Source: an uncultured Clostridia bacterium
GTDB lineage: Bacteria; Bacillota; Clostridia; TANB77; CAG-508
Length of the DNA stretch: 23,843 bases
Reading direction: 5' to 3'
NCBI GenBank assembly: GCA_934140005.1
Contig: CAKPBB010000025.1
Location: 1-23,843 of the forward strand
Part shown: one piece after another, positions 8,317 through 16,057 of the stretch
Layout: each line of letters opens with the position of its first letter
How positions within the stretch are numbered: the first letter of the stretch is position 1
The notes under the pieces: model-generated
Database searches by the model: none
What the model was told of the DNA's origin: nothing
Seen by the model: the letters and a program-made list of their open reading frames with translations, nothing else
Position numbers and translations under genes: made by a program

Positions 8317-8354
8317 CAAAAAAGAAACCTCAGTAATATTAGCTATTACTGAGG
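8317..8354 (-). terminator. Rho-independent terminator of the 8394-8978 gene
   Basis: A perfect ten-base stem, CCTCAGTAAT (8328-8337) with ATTACTGAGG (8345-8354), loop of seven. On the minus strand it is followed by TTTCTTTTTT. It closes the orphan gene at 8394-8978. Confidence 0.9.
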
Positions 8355-8393
8355 AAAGAAAACTAACTAGTTATTCTTATTAAAATGTTGCCT

Positions 8394-8978
8394 TTAAGAC
8401 TTCTGCTCTTTCAACCAGTTCTCCAAGATCCTAACCATCTTCTTGGCAAAGCCAATCTCCCAGTATGCGAACGACATGTATGCACATGCCATATACGGCC
8501 ACTCATAACCGCCACCAGTCGGACCAATGTTCTGAAGCAACAGATTGTTCTCAGGATCATAGTTGGGCTTAGAATCTTTGTACTGCTCCTTCAACGCTTC
8601 GTAGCACTTCTGGTACTGCTCCCACATCTTGTCATCCAAGAAGGTTTTCTGATGCTTCAACATCTTAAAGTAATCCCAATTGTGCCAGATCAATTCATCA
8701 TCCATCCACGCATATTTCCGAGTTTCGGGAGTGCCAATGCGGATTACCTCCCATCCTGTCACTTCCTGCATATCAGGATATACTTTGGCCAAATTGTAAA
8801 ACTTAGCGTATGCCTCCTTGCTAAACTCCAGCCAGTCAACTGCGTAATTTGGACCAGTCAAGAACCTCTTGTTCCACTTGACGTAAGCCTCGACAGACTC
8901 AATCTTTTTTGCCTTTTCCTTTTCCTTTGCCTCGGCTTCAGCTTTAGCAGTCTTTGCTTTCTTGCCAAACATAATCAT
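8394..8978 (-). CDS. Unrecognised Trp-rich protein, foreign composition
   Basis: A 194-residue protein I do not recognise. The N-terminus (about 1-28) is a highly charged Lys/Ala/Glu helix, probably coiled coil, with no signal peptide. The rest is rich in aromatics, with about ten Trp, including WMDDELIWHNWDYF and GGGYEWPYMACAYMSFAYWE, and looks like a compact helical domain. Base use is unlike every neighbour: two 60-base lines counted by hand in this gene (8401, 8461) hold 27 and 31 G/C, against 16 in a dnaE line (4021). Codons such as AAG, GAG, CAG, AAC and ATC dominate here, while neighbours prefer AAA, GAA, ATT. The ATG at 8978 has GGAGGAG seven bases upstream. The gene has its own perfect promoter and terminator, suggesting an acquired stand-alone cassette. 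Confidence 0.8.
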   Translation of the reverse strand: MIMFGKKAKTAKAEAEAKEKEKAKKIESVEAYVKWNKRFLTGPNYAVDWLEFSKEAYAKFYNLAKVYPDMQEVTGWEVIRIGTPETRKYAWMDDELIWHNWDYFKMLKHQKTFLDDKMWEQYQKCYEALKEQYKDSKPNYDPENNLLLQNIGPTGGGYEWPYMACAYMSFAYWEIGFAKKMVRILENWLKEQKS

Positions 8979-9058
8979 TTTTTTACTCCTCCAAAAATTT
9001 TTACTAGGATGAAAATTCGAACTGCAAACACGAGGTTTTTATAAGTGTTCACAAGTAT

Positions 9059-9087
9059 ATTATATATTATTTACATAATATTGTCAA
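9059..9087 (-). promoter_or_regulatory. Perfect sigma-A promoter of the 8394-8978 gene
   Basis: On the minus strand, TTGACA (9082-9087), exactly 17 bases, TATAAT (9059-9064): a full consensus promoter. The leader from the predicted start to the ATG at 8978 is about 75 bases and contains a short AACAC/GTGTT inverted repeat of unclear meaning. Confidence 0.85.
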
Positions 9088-9124
9088 TTTTTATATTATT
9101 GTAAACATATAATAATACATAGCT

Positions 9125-9502
9125 TTAGTTATTTCGATATTTCCTATATGGATAATTCTGATTTTGAGAATACTGTTCTCCATAATAATTAGAAGTTTCT
9201 CTATTATCTTCATCACCTTCAAAATAATTACTTCTTGAATTATAATAATTATTGTAACAAGGAAAAATCCTTCTTCCACTACATATTAGCATAACTAAAT
9301 ATGCTGTTATAAAAGATAAAACTGTATAACCAATGCTTAAAGCAATATACATTGCTGTTTCACCAATTGCAAAAACAGTAACTAAAAATATTGAGAAAAA
9401 AATCCCAGCAACTTTACATGGATTTCTAAGTAAGGTTTCAAGTATAATTGACAAAATCACTACAGCTACAGGTATAGCAAAAAAAATAAGCAAAGTATTC
9501 AT
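9125..9502 (-). CDS. Small three-helix membrane protein, possibly YbeF/DUF2651-like
   Basis: A 125-residue protein with three hydrophobic helices (about 3-22, 30-46, 51-74) and a polar tail (75-125) very rich in Asn and Tyr, with little hydrophobic content. The membrane part resembles, from memory, the small YbeF-type proteins of Bacillota (DUF2651), but I would not rely on that. The ATG has GAGGAGG five bases upstream. It begins 62 bases after the truA stop with no terminator between, so it may be on the truA transcript. An AT-only hairpin at about 9093-9117 may end it. The tail's Asn/Tyr repeats resemble low-complexity extensions seen in spore or envelope proteins; function unknown. Confidence 0.7.
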   Translation of the reverse strand: MNTLLIFFAIPVAVVILSIILETLLRNPCKVAGIFFSIFLVTVFAIGETAMYIALSIGYTVLSFITAYLVMLICSGRRIFPCYNNYYNSRSNYFEGDEDNRETSNYYGEQYSQNQNYPYRKYRNN

Positions 9503-9564
9503 AATATCCTCCTCTTAAAATAGAAGTTTTATATATATTATTCATATCTGCTTATTTTGTTACA

Positions 9565-10299
9565 CTAGTAAATTACTTCAACTAAACACAATCCTCTTGC
9601 TGGTAATGTTTTTCCAGCATTTTTTCTGTCTTTACTATCTATTATATTTTTAACATCTTCTGGTTCTATTTTCCCAATTCCAACATCTACTAAAGTTCCT
9701 GAAATAATTCTAACCATATTATATAGAAATCCATTTCCAGTAAGTTCAATTATAACTCTTTCCCCTACTCTTTCTACTTTTGCTTTATATATAGTTCTTA
9801 CACTACTCTTGCTACTAGTTCCACTCGCTTTAAAAGCTTTAAAATCATGTTCTCCTTCAAAGTATTTAGTTGCTTCTTGCATTTTCTTTTCATCTAATAC
9901 TATCGGATAATGATATTCCATATCCCTATACAATGCCGTTCCAAATTTTGAATTATTTATTGTATATCTATATGTTTTTGAATGAACAGAATATCTACTA
10001 TGAAATTTTTCCGGAACTTCTTCAGCTGATTTTATTACAATACTTTTTTTCAATTTTGAATTTATTGCATAAGGAATTTTTTCAATATCAATATTTGAAT
10101 TTGTTCTAAAGTTTGCAACTTGTCCCAAACTGTGAACACCAGCATCAGTTCTGCCTGAAGCTATTAAATCAATTTTCTCTCCTGTTATTTCTTCAATTGC
10201 TTTTTCTATTTCTCCTTGTATATTCAATTTATTTGGTTGTTTTTGCCAGCCATTGAAACTTTTACCATCATATTCTATTACTAATTTAATATTTCTCAT
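9565..10299 (-). CDS. truA: tRNA pseudouridine(38-40) synthase TruA
   Basis: TruA converts uridines 38, 39 and 40 in the tRNA anticodon stem to pseudouridine. The 244-residue protein matches the family in length and motifs: KLVIEYDGKSFNGWQKQP at the start, the catalytic GRTDAGVHS loop with Asp52, and the C-terminal GNGFLYNMVRIISGTLVDVG that closes the active site. The ATG has GGAGAATTGTA upstream (GGAG seven bases away). In many Clostridia truA follows ecfT or precedes rplM and rpsI; here it is first of a short run with a small membrane protein and has its own promoter at 10343-10371. Confidence 0.96.
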   Translation of the reverse strand: MRNIKLVIEYDGKSFNGWQKQPNKLNIQGEIEKAIEEITGEKIDLIASGRTDAGVHSLGQVANFRTNSNIDIEKIPYAINSKLKKSIVIKSAEEVPEKFHSRYSVHSKTYRYTINNSKFGTALYRDMEYHYPIVLDEKKMQEATKYFEGEHDFKAFKASGTSSKSSVRTIYKAKVERVGERVIIELTGNGFLYNMVRIISGTLVDVGIGKIEPEDVKNIIDSKDRKNAGKTLPARGLCLVEVIY

Positions 10300-10342
10300 T
10301 ACAATTCTCCATTTTTTCTATTTAAGTCATCTTTGTTTTTAT

Positions 10343-10371
10343 ATTATAGCATAAAAAATACAATATTGCAG
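10343..10371 (-). promoter_or_regulatory. Sigma-A promoter (extended -10) for truA
   Basis: On the minus strand TGCTATAAT gives an extended -10 (TATAAT at 10343-10348). CTGCAA at 17 bases (10366-10371) is a weak -35. It lies 44 bases before the truA ATG. Confidence 0.65.
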
Positions 10372-10400
10372 TTTTATTTTTATTTATACTAATTATTCAA

Positions 10401-10428
10401 TTGACCAAAACTCAAAAATATGTAATAA
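10401..10428 (+). promoter_or_regulatory. Candidate promoter of the sigma factor/membrane protein pair
   Basis: TTGACC (10401-10406) and TAATAA (10423-10428) are 16 bases apart, 54 bases before the ATG at 10482. I saw no clear ECF-type -35 AAC motif, so autoregulation by the sigma factor is not supported by eye. Confidence 0.45.
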
Positions 10429-10481
10429 TTTAAGTATGTATCATAACGATTTAAATTTAAATATTTGATAAGAGGTTTTAT

Positions 10482-10979
10482 ATGGATTTGCTAGAACAAG
10501 CCAAAAATGGTAATAAATCTGCCTTTGAGCAGTTAATATTAAACAACCAATATGCTATTTATAAAACGGCACGTGTTTTCTTTCAAGAAGAAAGCGACAT
10601 AAATTTAGCACTTGAGAAAACATTCTATACAGCATATCGTGAAATAAAAGGTTGTAAAGATGAAAACATTTTTTTAATTTGGATATTAAATCAATTGATT
10701 TTAACTTGTAATTCTATAGAAGAGCTAAAAGCAACAGCTTCCATGTCTTTACCACCAGCAGATATTTATACTCCTTATGAAAAATACAAAGAAAATTCTA
10801 TCGTTGAGCAATGTATTTCTCGTCTTGAAGTAGATATTAGATTATGTGCTTTGTTTTATTTTTATGTTGGATTAAATATAAAAGACATAGCCAAATTGCT
10901 TAGAATTTCTGAAAGTGAAGCTTCTAAAAAAATAGAAAGAGCACGTGAGGAACTTTCTGAAATCTTATCAAAATATTAA
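10482..10979 (+). CDS. ECF-type RNA polymerase sigma factor
   Basis: A 165-residue protein with the two-domain layout of extracytoplasmic-function sigma factors. It begins MDLLEQAKNGNKSAFEQLIL, the usual first helix of region 2. Region 2 extends to about 70, though the expected core-binding Asp-hydrophobic pattern (DxxQ-like) is poorly kept. Region 4 spans about 105-160 and ends in a clear helix-turn-helix, LNIKDIAKLLRISESEASKK, followed by IERAREEL. Such proteins redirect RNA polymerase in response to envelope signals. The ATG has AGAGG upstream. The next gene follows after 19 bases and encodes a single-pass membrane protein, the typical anti-sigma arrangement. The target regulon cannot be read from the window. 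Confidence 0.85.
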   Translation: MDLLEQAKNGNKSAFEQLILNNQYAIYKTARVFFQEESDINLALEKTFYTAYREIKGCKDENIFLIWILNQLILTCNSIEELKATASMSLPPADIYTPYEKYKENSIVEQCISRLEVDIRLCALFYFYVGLNIKDIAKLLRISESEASKKIERAREELSEILSKY

Positions 10980-10998
10980 AGTAAAAGGAGGTTTTAAG

Positions 10999-12159
10999 TT
11001 GAATAATTTTGATGATGATAAAATAAAAGAAAAACTATCACAAGATAAATATATTACCAACTCTAATAAAAATGTAATTAATAATTATATAAATAATGAA
11101 AATATAACTCCCAAAAAGATATCAAGAACCCAAAAAAGTTTTATTTCATTTTTAATTATAATTTTACTTTTATTAATTGCATTAGTTTTATATTTGTTTG
11201 AAACAAAAAATTCATCTGAACTTGCAGATGCACCAAAACAAGTAGAAAATTCTCTTGCTATTGTTGATAAAACATTAAATCAAGTTTCAAATACACAACT
11301 ATCAAATTCAAATAATGTTGGCAATACAGCTGCTAATACAGTAGTAGAAAATGATTTTGATATAAATAATTTTAAAGATTTCTTGAATTCTTATGCATAT
11401 GCTGTTAATAGAATATCTAATTCAAATTCTGATGAAATTGAAAAAAATACAATATATATTTATACTGCAATGAAATATTTTGATGCTCAAACTTCAAAAT
11501 CTTTTACATTAGATACCACAAATACTCAATTTGCAAAAACTCAAGAAAATATTTACAAATTTATTTATGATATTACTGGAACTTCAATTGCAGGAACACT
11601 TAATACTTATAAAGATTATGTTACGTATTCTGAATTTTCAAAATCATATGATTATGGAGCAAATTCAAATGTTTTAGAGCAATATTCTTGTAATGATGTT
11701 AAAATATCAAATGAAAAAAATGGTATTTACACTATAATAGCACAAATTTCAAGAACTAATTCTAATACCACTGTAAATTATGAAGTTACATTTGTCATTT
11801 CTCTAAACAAAAATTGTAATTACATTCCTTATAGAATAAATTCAATGGAAGTAAAAAATTTATCCGAACAAATTGACACAACTTTTCATTTAATGAATTT
11901 ATATAATTTTAAATTGACTGAGTTGGACAATATAAAAACTGAAATTTCAAATTATCTAAATAAGGAAAATAAAAATACAATAGCAATTACATATACTATA
12001 TTATTTAACTCAATAGAAGAAGTTGAAAATAATTTTTATCAAGTTAATGTTACTGTTTATAGTTCAAATTCTACAAATCCAAATGAAGCTAAAAAATATG
12101 CAGCTATTATAGGTAGAGAAAATAGTAAAATAGCTTTAAAATCATTAAGTTCTTTCTAA
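10999..12159 (+). CDS. Single-pass membrane protein, probable anti-sigma factor or sensor
   Basis: The frame is open from 10945, but AAAGGAGG at 10984-10991 points to the TTG at 10999, giving 386 residues and removing overlap with the sigma gene. Residues 1-47 are a short, charged cytoplasmic part (NNFDDDKIKEKLSQDKY), 48-70 a transmembrane helix, and 71-386 a large Ser/Asn-rich outer domain with no family I recognise. Within the outer part, a linker (about 75-120) leads to a folded region with many beta-type stretches. The gene order, sigma factor followed by a membrane protein with a small cytoplasmic head, is that of ECF sigma/anti-sigma pairs. No zinc-type HxxxCxxC anti-sigma motif is present, so the role is inference. 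A bidirectional terminator follows. Confidence 0.75.
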   Translation: MNNFDDDKIKEKLSQDKYITNSNKNVINNYINNENITPKKISRTQKSFISFLIIILLLLIALVLYLFETKNSSELADAPKQVENSLAIVDKTLNQVSNTQLSNSNNVGNTAANTVVENDFDINNFKDFLNSYAYAVNRISNSNSDEIEKNTIYIYTAMKYFDAQTSKSFTLDTTNTQFAKTQENIYKFIYDITGTSIAGTLNTYKDYVTYSEFSKSYDYGANSNVLEQYSCNDVKISNEKNGIYTIIAQISRTNSNTTVNYEVTFVISLNKNCNYIPYRINSMEVKNLSEQIDTTFHLMNLYNFKLTELDNIKTEISNYLNKENKNTIAITYTILFNSIEEVENNFYQVNVTVYSSNSTNPNEAKKYAAIIGRENSKIALKSLSSF

Positions 12160-12161
12160 AC

Positions 12162-12205
12162 AAAAAAACTGTATAAGTTATATATTTACTTATACAGTTT
12201 TTATT
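12162..12205. terminator. Bidirectional rho-independent terminator
   Basis: AAAACTGTATAAGT (12165-12178) pairs with ACTTATACAGTTTT (12188-12201) around a nine-base loop. Runs of T follow the stem on both strands. It separates the converging sigma-factor operon (+) and cdaA (-). Confidence 0.92.
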
Positions 12206-13104
12206 TATTTATTTTTTTCTTCTGATTTCTTCTCTTCAGAATTTTTTTCTCTATTAAAATTTGGTTCTGTAATTATATTTTTTATTAAGATTTTTTTCAT
12301 TACATCTTCTCTAACATCAGCAATCAATGTACCATCTTTTGCTATTGACATTTTACCAGTTTCCTCTGAAACAACAACAACTATTGCATCTGATTCTTTG
12401 GAAATTCCTATTGCTGCTCTGTGTCTAGTACCAAGTTCACGAGCAATATCTTTATCATCTGATAATGGTAACATGCAAGAAGCTGCAGCAATTTTATTAT
12501 CACTAATTATAACAGCACCATCATGTAATGGTGTATTTGGAACAAAAATATTTACTAGTAATTGTGGTGATATTTCTGCATTCATTGGAATACCTGTTGC
12601 TATAATATCTTGAATTTTTATATCTCTTTCTATTACTATTAAAGCTCCTGTTTTTGTCTTAGATAGTTCTGTTGCAGCTATTACAATTCTGTAAATGTTT
12701 TCCTTTTTCTTTGCTTCTAAATCTTTATCTAATCCAAATAATCTACTAAATCTGTTTGTACTACCAATTTGTTCTAAACCTCTTCTAAGTTCTGGCTGAA
12801 ATACAACAATCAGTAAGAACATACCATAAGTCATAACAGATGATAATATATAGTTTAATATGTATAAATTCAAAATTTTACTTATATAGGTTGCTAATAT
12901 TAAAACTATAATACCTTTTAATAATTGCCAAGCTCTAGTATTTTTTAACATTTTAAATACTTTATATGCTAAGAATAAAACAATTGTAAAATCAATTACA
13001 ACTGATATTAATTTTACAGGATATAAATATAAATTTTGTAAATATGTTAAAAAATTTTGTTCATATATAATTTTTAATGAATCTGCTAAATTTCCTATCA
13101 TCAT
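12205..13104 (-). CDS. cdaA: Membrane diadenylate cyclase CdaA
   Basis: CdaA (also DacA) condenses two ATP into cyclic di-AMP, which controls potassium and osmolyte transport and cell-wall homeostasis. The 299-residue protein has three N-terminal membrane helices (about 34-50, 62-78, 81-101). A DisA_N cyclase domain follows with the catalytic DGA (195-197, in PLHDGAVI) and RHR (227-229, in GTRHRAAIG) motifs intact. The C-terminus ends in a Lys/Glu/Ser tail. Two ATGs stand side by side (13104 and 13101) behind GGGAG, and either could start the protein. In most Bacillota cdaA is followed by cdaR (YbbR) and glmM; here it is last in its transcript and ends at a terminator. A 34-codon membrane ORF precedes it by 22 bases. 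Confidence 0.95.
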   Translation of the reverse strand: MMIGNLADSLKIIYEQNFLTYLQNLYLYPVKLISVVIDFTIVLFLAYKVFKMLKNTRAWQLLKGIIVLILATYISKILNLYILNYILSSVMTYGMFLLIVVFQPELRRGLEQIGSTNRFSRLFGLDKDLEAKKKENIYRIVIAATELSKTKTGALIVIERDIKIQDIIATGIPMNAEISPQLLVNIFVPNTPLHDGAVIISDNKIAAASCMLPLSDDKDIARELGTRHRAAIGISKESDAIVVVVSEETGKMSIAKDGTLIADVREDVMKKILIKNIITEPNFNREKNSEEKKSEEKNK

Positions 13105-13126
13105 TTTCTCCCTTTATTCTATTTTA

Positions 13127-13231
13127 TTACCCTTGAATTAAATAAAATAAAAGTGTACCACATACAGAAAATAACATTAAAAGTAATAAAATACCTGCTA
13201 TTATTTTTCCAGCTATTTTTTTCTTATCCAT
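13127..13231 (-). CDS. Tiny single-helix membrane protein upstream of cdaA
   Basis: A 34-codon ORF on the minus strand: a basic start (MDKKKIAGK), one hydrophobic helix (IIAGILLLLMLFSVCGTLLF), then YLIQG and TAA. AAGGA stands nine bases before the ATG at 13231; an in-frame ATG at 13237 (36 codons) is only three bases from it. The stop is 22 bases before the cdaA ATG and both share the promoter at 13298-13326, so it is very likely co-transcribed with cdaA. Tiny one-helix proteins of this kind are common in Bacillota and mostly unnamed; a regulatory contact with CdaA is only a guess. Confidence 0.65.
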   Translation of the reverse strand: MDKKKIAGKIIAGILLLLMLFSVCGTLLFYLIQG

Positions 13232-13297
13232 TTTCATCAGTCCTTGTAAATATATTTAGGTTTTTTTAGGTTACCTATAAACCCTACAATATATTTT

Positions 13298-13326
13298 ATA
13301 TTAACATATTAGTATTTTTTTTTCAA
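13298..13326 (-). promoter_or_regulatory. Sigma-A promoter of the small ORF-cdaA transcript
   Basis: On the minus strand TTGAAA (13321-13326), 17 bases, TAATAT (13298-13303). The predicted leader to the small ORF is about 60 bases and contains repeated AGGT/ACCT words. Confidence 0.6.
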
Positions 13327-13337
13327 TAGCAAATTTG

Positions 13338-13373
13338 AGCAAAAACAAAAATCAGCATCTACTAGCATGCTGA
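13338..13373 (-). terminator. Rho-independent terminator after spoIIQ
   Basis: TCAGCAT (13352-13358) pairs with ATGCTGA (13367-13373) around an eight-base loop. On the minus strand the stem is followed by TTTTTGTTTTTGC. It lies just after the spoIIQ stop and before the cdaA promoter. Confidence 0.82.
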
Positions 13374-13396
13374 CCTTTGCTTTAATTTAACAAATT

Positions 13397-14227
13397 CTAT
13401 TTAAAATATAGTGTTGGATTTACTGCATTTCCATCTTTATACATTTCGAAGTGTAAATGCGGTTCATCTAATATTTCAAAACTTGCAGTATCACCTACAG
13501 TGGCAATAGTTTGTCCCTTTTCTACACTTTCTCCTAGTTGTACAAATTCTGTTGTTAATAGATTTGAATATACTGTTTTATAATTATTTCCATGGTCTAT
13601 TGTAATAGTTAATCCATATCTTGGATCATTCTTTATGCTTTCAATTTTTCCTGCTTCAGAAGCTACAACAATAGAAGTTTTATCAGCTTTTATATCAATT
13701 CCTAAATGAGTTGTCCATTCTTCTAAAGTATTTGAATATATAAGTGAATCATCAGCAAAATCCTTTAAAATTTCACCTGATGCTGGTGCAATAAAATTAA
13801 GTTCATTATTTTCTATAGCTTTGTTTTCTTCATCATTTGTACTATCAGTATTAACTGCATTAGTATTTTCAACTATATTTTCTTGTTTTGTAGTATCTCT
13901 CATTGTATTTTGTTCAGAATTTTTATTTGTATTAGTTGAATTTTTTGCAATATTATTATTTTTACTACTTATGTTTTCATTAGCTACATTTTTCACATCA
14001 TTTTTTCCTTTATCCTGTGATGAACTCGTAGAAATTGTATTTTCATTTGGAACAACTGAATTTACAGCTCCAAGTTCTAAAATACTTAGGTCAGCTTGTT
14101 CTTTTAGTTTATTATTATATATTGTAAAAACAATAACAAAAGCAATTATTGATACAAGTAAAACTATTCCAAATATACTTGCCATTTTATTTATTTTTTC
14201 TTCTTCAAAAAAATCTCTTTTACCCAT
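13397..14227 (-). CDS. spoIIQ: SpoIIQ-like M23 (LytM) peptidase-domain protein
   Basis: SpoIIQ is made in the forespore and joins the mother-cell protein SpoIIIAH across the two membranes during engulfment. The 276-residue protein has one membrane helix near the N-terminus (about 16-37), a long Asn/Ser/Thr-rich linker (60-140) and a C-terminal LytM domain (about 143-276). The zinc-site motifs are complete: H174-xxx-D178 (THLGID) and H257-L-H259 (PHLHFEM). B. subtilis SpoIIQ has lost the first His, whereas clostridial SpoIIQ keeps it. The call rests on position directly after spoIID, the order found in many Clostridia, as much as on sequence, since general M23 proteins look similar. AAAGGA precedes the ATG. 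It lies 61 bases after the spoIID stop. Confidence 0.8.
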   Translation of the reverse strand: MGKRDFFEEEKINKMASIFGIVLLVSIIAFVIVFTIYNNKLKEQADLSILELGAVNSVVPNENTISTSSSQDKGKNDVKNVANENISSKNNNIAKNSTNTNKNSEQNTMRDTTKQENIVENTNAVNTDSTNDEENKAIENNELNFIAPASGEILKDFADDSLIYSNTLEEWTTHLGIDIKADKTSIVVASEAGKIESIKNDPRYGLTITIDHGNNYKTVYSNLLTTEFVQLGESVEKGQTIATVGDTASFEILDEPHLHFEMYKDGNAVNPTLYFK

Positions 14228-14288
14228 ACTTTTTCCTTTCTTGGTTAATATTTAATTTATACTAAAAGTATTTGCATTTTTTTGAAGA

Positions 14289-15272
14289 TTATTCACTTAT
14301 TTCCACATCTTTATAATAATGTTTTATAATGTCTATATATTTATATCCTTGCTTTGCAAGACTGTCACTTCCTGTTTGACTTAATCCAACACCATGACCA
14401 TATCCTATAACAGAAAATTGAATTTCATCATTTAAAATTTCTACATCAAACTTAGCTGACTTAAGTCCAAATATTAATCTTGCTTCAACTCCAGAAATTT
14501 CTTTATTTCCAATTTTAATGGTTCTAATTCTTCCTGCCTCTGTATATTCTTTTACTTCAATTGCATCACTATCATTAAAATTTATTTCAAAATCTGAATA
14601 TTTACTCATCATTTTTGATACTAGTTCATCTTTTGAAATCTTCACTTCTGATTTATAACTTGTATAATTTTCTTCTCCACTTGTTTCTACACTCACTAAA
14701 TATGGATAACTTCCTCCCCATACATATTCAGGTTTTTCTGTTCTACCACCACTATTGCTATGAAAAAAAGCATTAATTGGCTCATTTTCATACAAAATCA
14801 CTTTTCCTTTAGTCATATCAACAGCTTGAACAATCTTATTCCAATATTCTTCTCTTTTCTCTTCCTCCCATCTAGCCATTCTATTCTCTTTTGAAATCCA
14901 TGCTTGACAACATAAAGGACTGTCACATATTGATGCATTTTCATGTTTGCCACCATTTTTTATCTTATATATTGTATATGTTCTTGCAACTACTGCTTGA
15001 GCTTTTAAGGCTTCCATCTCATAACTTGCAGGCATTTCAGCTGAAACAACACCTAATAAGTACTCATCTAAATTCATTGTTTCTACACTATTGTCTGAGG
15101 CATGTAGTAAATTAATAGTAGTGTAATCTCCATAATTAAAAGGCTCTGATAGAGAGACAATTTCATTTGAACTTGTATCTTCTATCTCTTTTGCTTCCTT
15201 TTTTATAATACAAGGTAATATCATTGCAATTATAATAGCAAATATTATATATTTCATAATTTTTTTTAACAT
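14289..15272 (-). CDS. spoIID: Stage II sporulation protein D, lytic transglycosylase
   Basis: SpoIID cleaves denuded peptidoglycan glycan strands in the septum and drives engulfment with SpoIIM and SpoIIP. The 327-residue protein has an N-terminal membrane anchor (about 5-25) and the SpoIID domain from about 50. The catalytic Glu is E79 in GVVSAEMPAS. A Cys cluster (CDSPLCCQAW, about 116-122) corresponds to the zinc-binding cysteines, FFHSNSGGRTE follows, and the signature YGHGVGLSQTG is near 293-303. The ATG at 15272 has AAGGA eight bases upstream. It follows sigF by 56 bases and precedes spoIIQ. I found no convincing sigma-E promoter in the short gap, so cotranscription from the spoIIA promoter, plus weaker internal control, should be considered. 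Confidence 0.95.
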   Translation of the reverse strand: MLKKIMKYIIFAIIIAMILPCIIKKEAKEIEDTSSNEIVSLSEPFNYGDYTTINLLHASDNSVETMNLDEYLLGVVSAEMPASYEMEALKAQAVVARTYTIYKIKNGGKHENASICDSPLCCQAWISKENRMARWEEEKREEYWNKIVQAVDMTKGKVILYENEPINAFFHSNSGGRTEKPEYVWGGSYPYLVSVETSGEENYTSYKSEVKISKDELVSKMMSKYSDFEINFNDSDAIEVKEYTEAGRIRTIKIGNKEISGVEARLIFGLKSAKFDVEILNDEIQFSVIGYGHGVGLSQTGSDSLAKQGYKYIDIIKHYYKDVEISE

Positions 15273-15328
15273 ATTTATTTTCCTTCATAAATAAAACTTT
15301 GTAATATATTATTTTCAAACCTTACCAT

Positions 15329-16057
15329 TTATGAAACATTTTCTTGAATTATTTTTTCTTTTAGTTCTCTTAATATCTTTTTTTCAATTCTTGAAACTTG
15401 TACTTGCGATATTCCAAGTAATTTTGCAACTTGAGATTGCGTTTTCTCTTGATAAAATCTTAATTTTATAACTTTTTTATCTCTTTCTTTTAAGTCATCA
15501 ATCATTTGGTTTAATGTTAATTTATCTATCAATCGTCCTTGCTCATCATAGTTATTTGCAATTTTTTCTATTTTAGTACAGTTTCCTTCTTCATATGCTT
15601 CTTCATTTATTGATTCTACCTGTCTTGAGGCTTCTATTGCAGATACAATTTCAACTTCTGTAACTTTTAAAATTTCAGATAATTTTTTTATACTAATTGA
15701 TTCACCTTTCTCCTGCATATATCTTTTTTCTATATTTTTTATCTTAATTCCGAGTTCCTTTGTACTTCTACTAATTTTTATTATTCCATCATCTCTAATA
15801 AATTTTTTTATCTCACCTAAAATATATGGGACAGCATAAGTTGAAAATTTAACACAATATTTAAAATCAAATTTTTTGATTGATTTAATCATACCTATAC
15901 AGCCAATTTGAAATAAATCTTCTAGTTCATATCCTCTATTATTAAATCTTTTTGCTATACTTAATATTAATCCTTTATTTTTTTCAAGCAATTTTTCTAA
16001 TGCTAATTCATTTCCATCACATGCTTGTTTTAGCATAATCTCGTTATTTTCATACAT
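15329..16057 (-). CDS. sigF: Sporulation sigma factor SigF (SpoIIAC)
   Basis: Sigma-F is the first compartment-specific sigma factor, active in the forespore. The 242-residue protein has region 2 (LEKNKGLILSIAKRF, then LEDLFQIGCIGMIKSIKKFD), the -10 helix FSTYAVPYILGEIKKFIRDD, region 3 (SISIKKLSEILKV) and a region 4 helix-turn-helix (TQSQVAKLLGISQVQVSRIE). Placement after spoIIAA and spoIIAB fixes the identity; sigma-G would be the close alternative by sequence alone. The ATG at 16057 has no ribosome site in its direct upstream bases. The only good one, AAGGAGAG at 16086-16093, is 28 bases away and separated by a hairpin (see leader feature). The 121-base gap to spoIIAB is larger than the near-contiguous spacing usual in spoIIA operons. 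Confidence 0.95.
   Translation of the reverse strand: MYENNEIMLKQACDGNELALEKLLEKNKGLILSIAKRFNNRGYELEDLFQIGCIGMIKSIKKFDFKYCVKFSTYAVPYILGEIKKFIRDDGIIKISRSTKELGIKIKNIEKRYMQEKGESISIKKLSEILKVTEVEIVSAIEASRQVESINEEAYEEGNCTKIEKIANNYDEQGRLIDKLTLNQMIDDLKERDKKVIKLRFYQEKTQSQVAKLLGISQVQVSRIEKKILRELKEKIIQENVS

Noticed and set aside
8385..9044. A 219-codon plus-strand open frame opposite the orphan gene at 8394-8978
   Set aside because: No ribosome site precedes it, it starts just after a minus-strand terminator, and the minus-strand gene has a perfect promoter, strong SD and sensible protein. The long antisense frame follows from its higher G/C content.
10945..10998. ATG at 10945 as start of the membrane partner, overlapping the sigma gene
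   Set aside because: AAAGGAGG at 10984-10991 clearly serves the TTG at 10999, and the extra residues would be encoded over the sigma factor's end.
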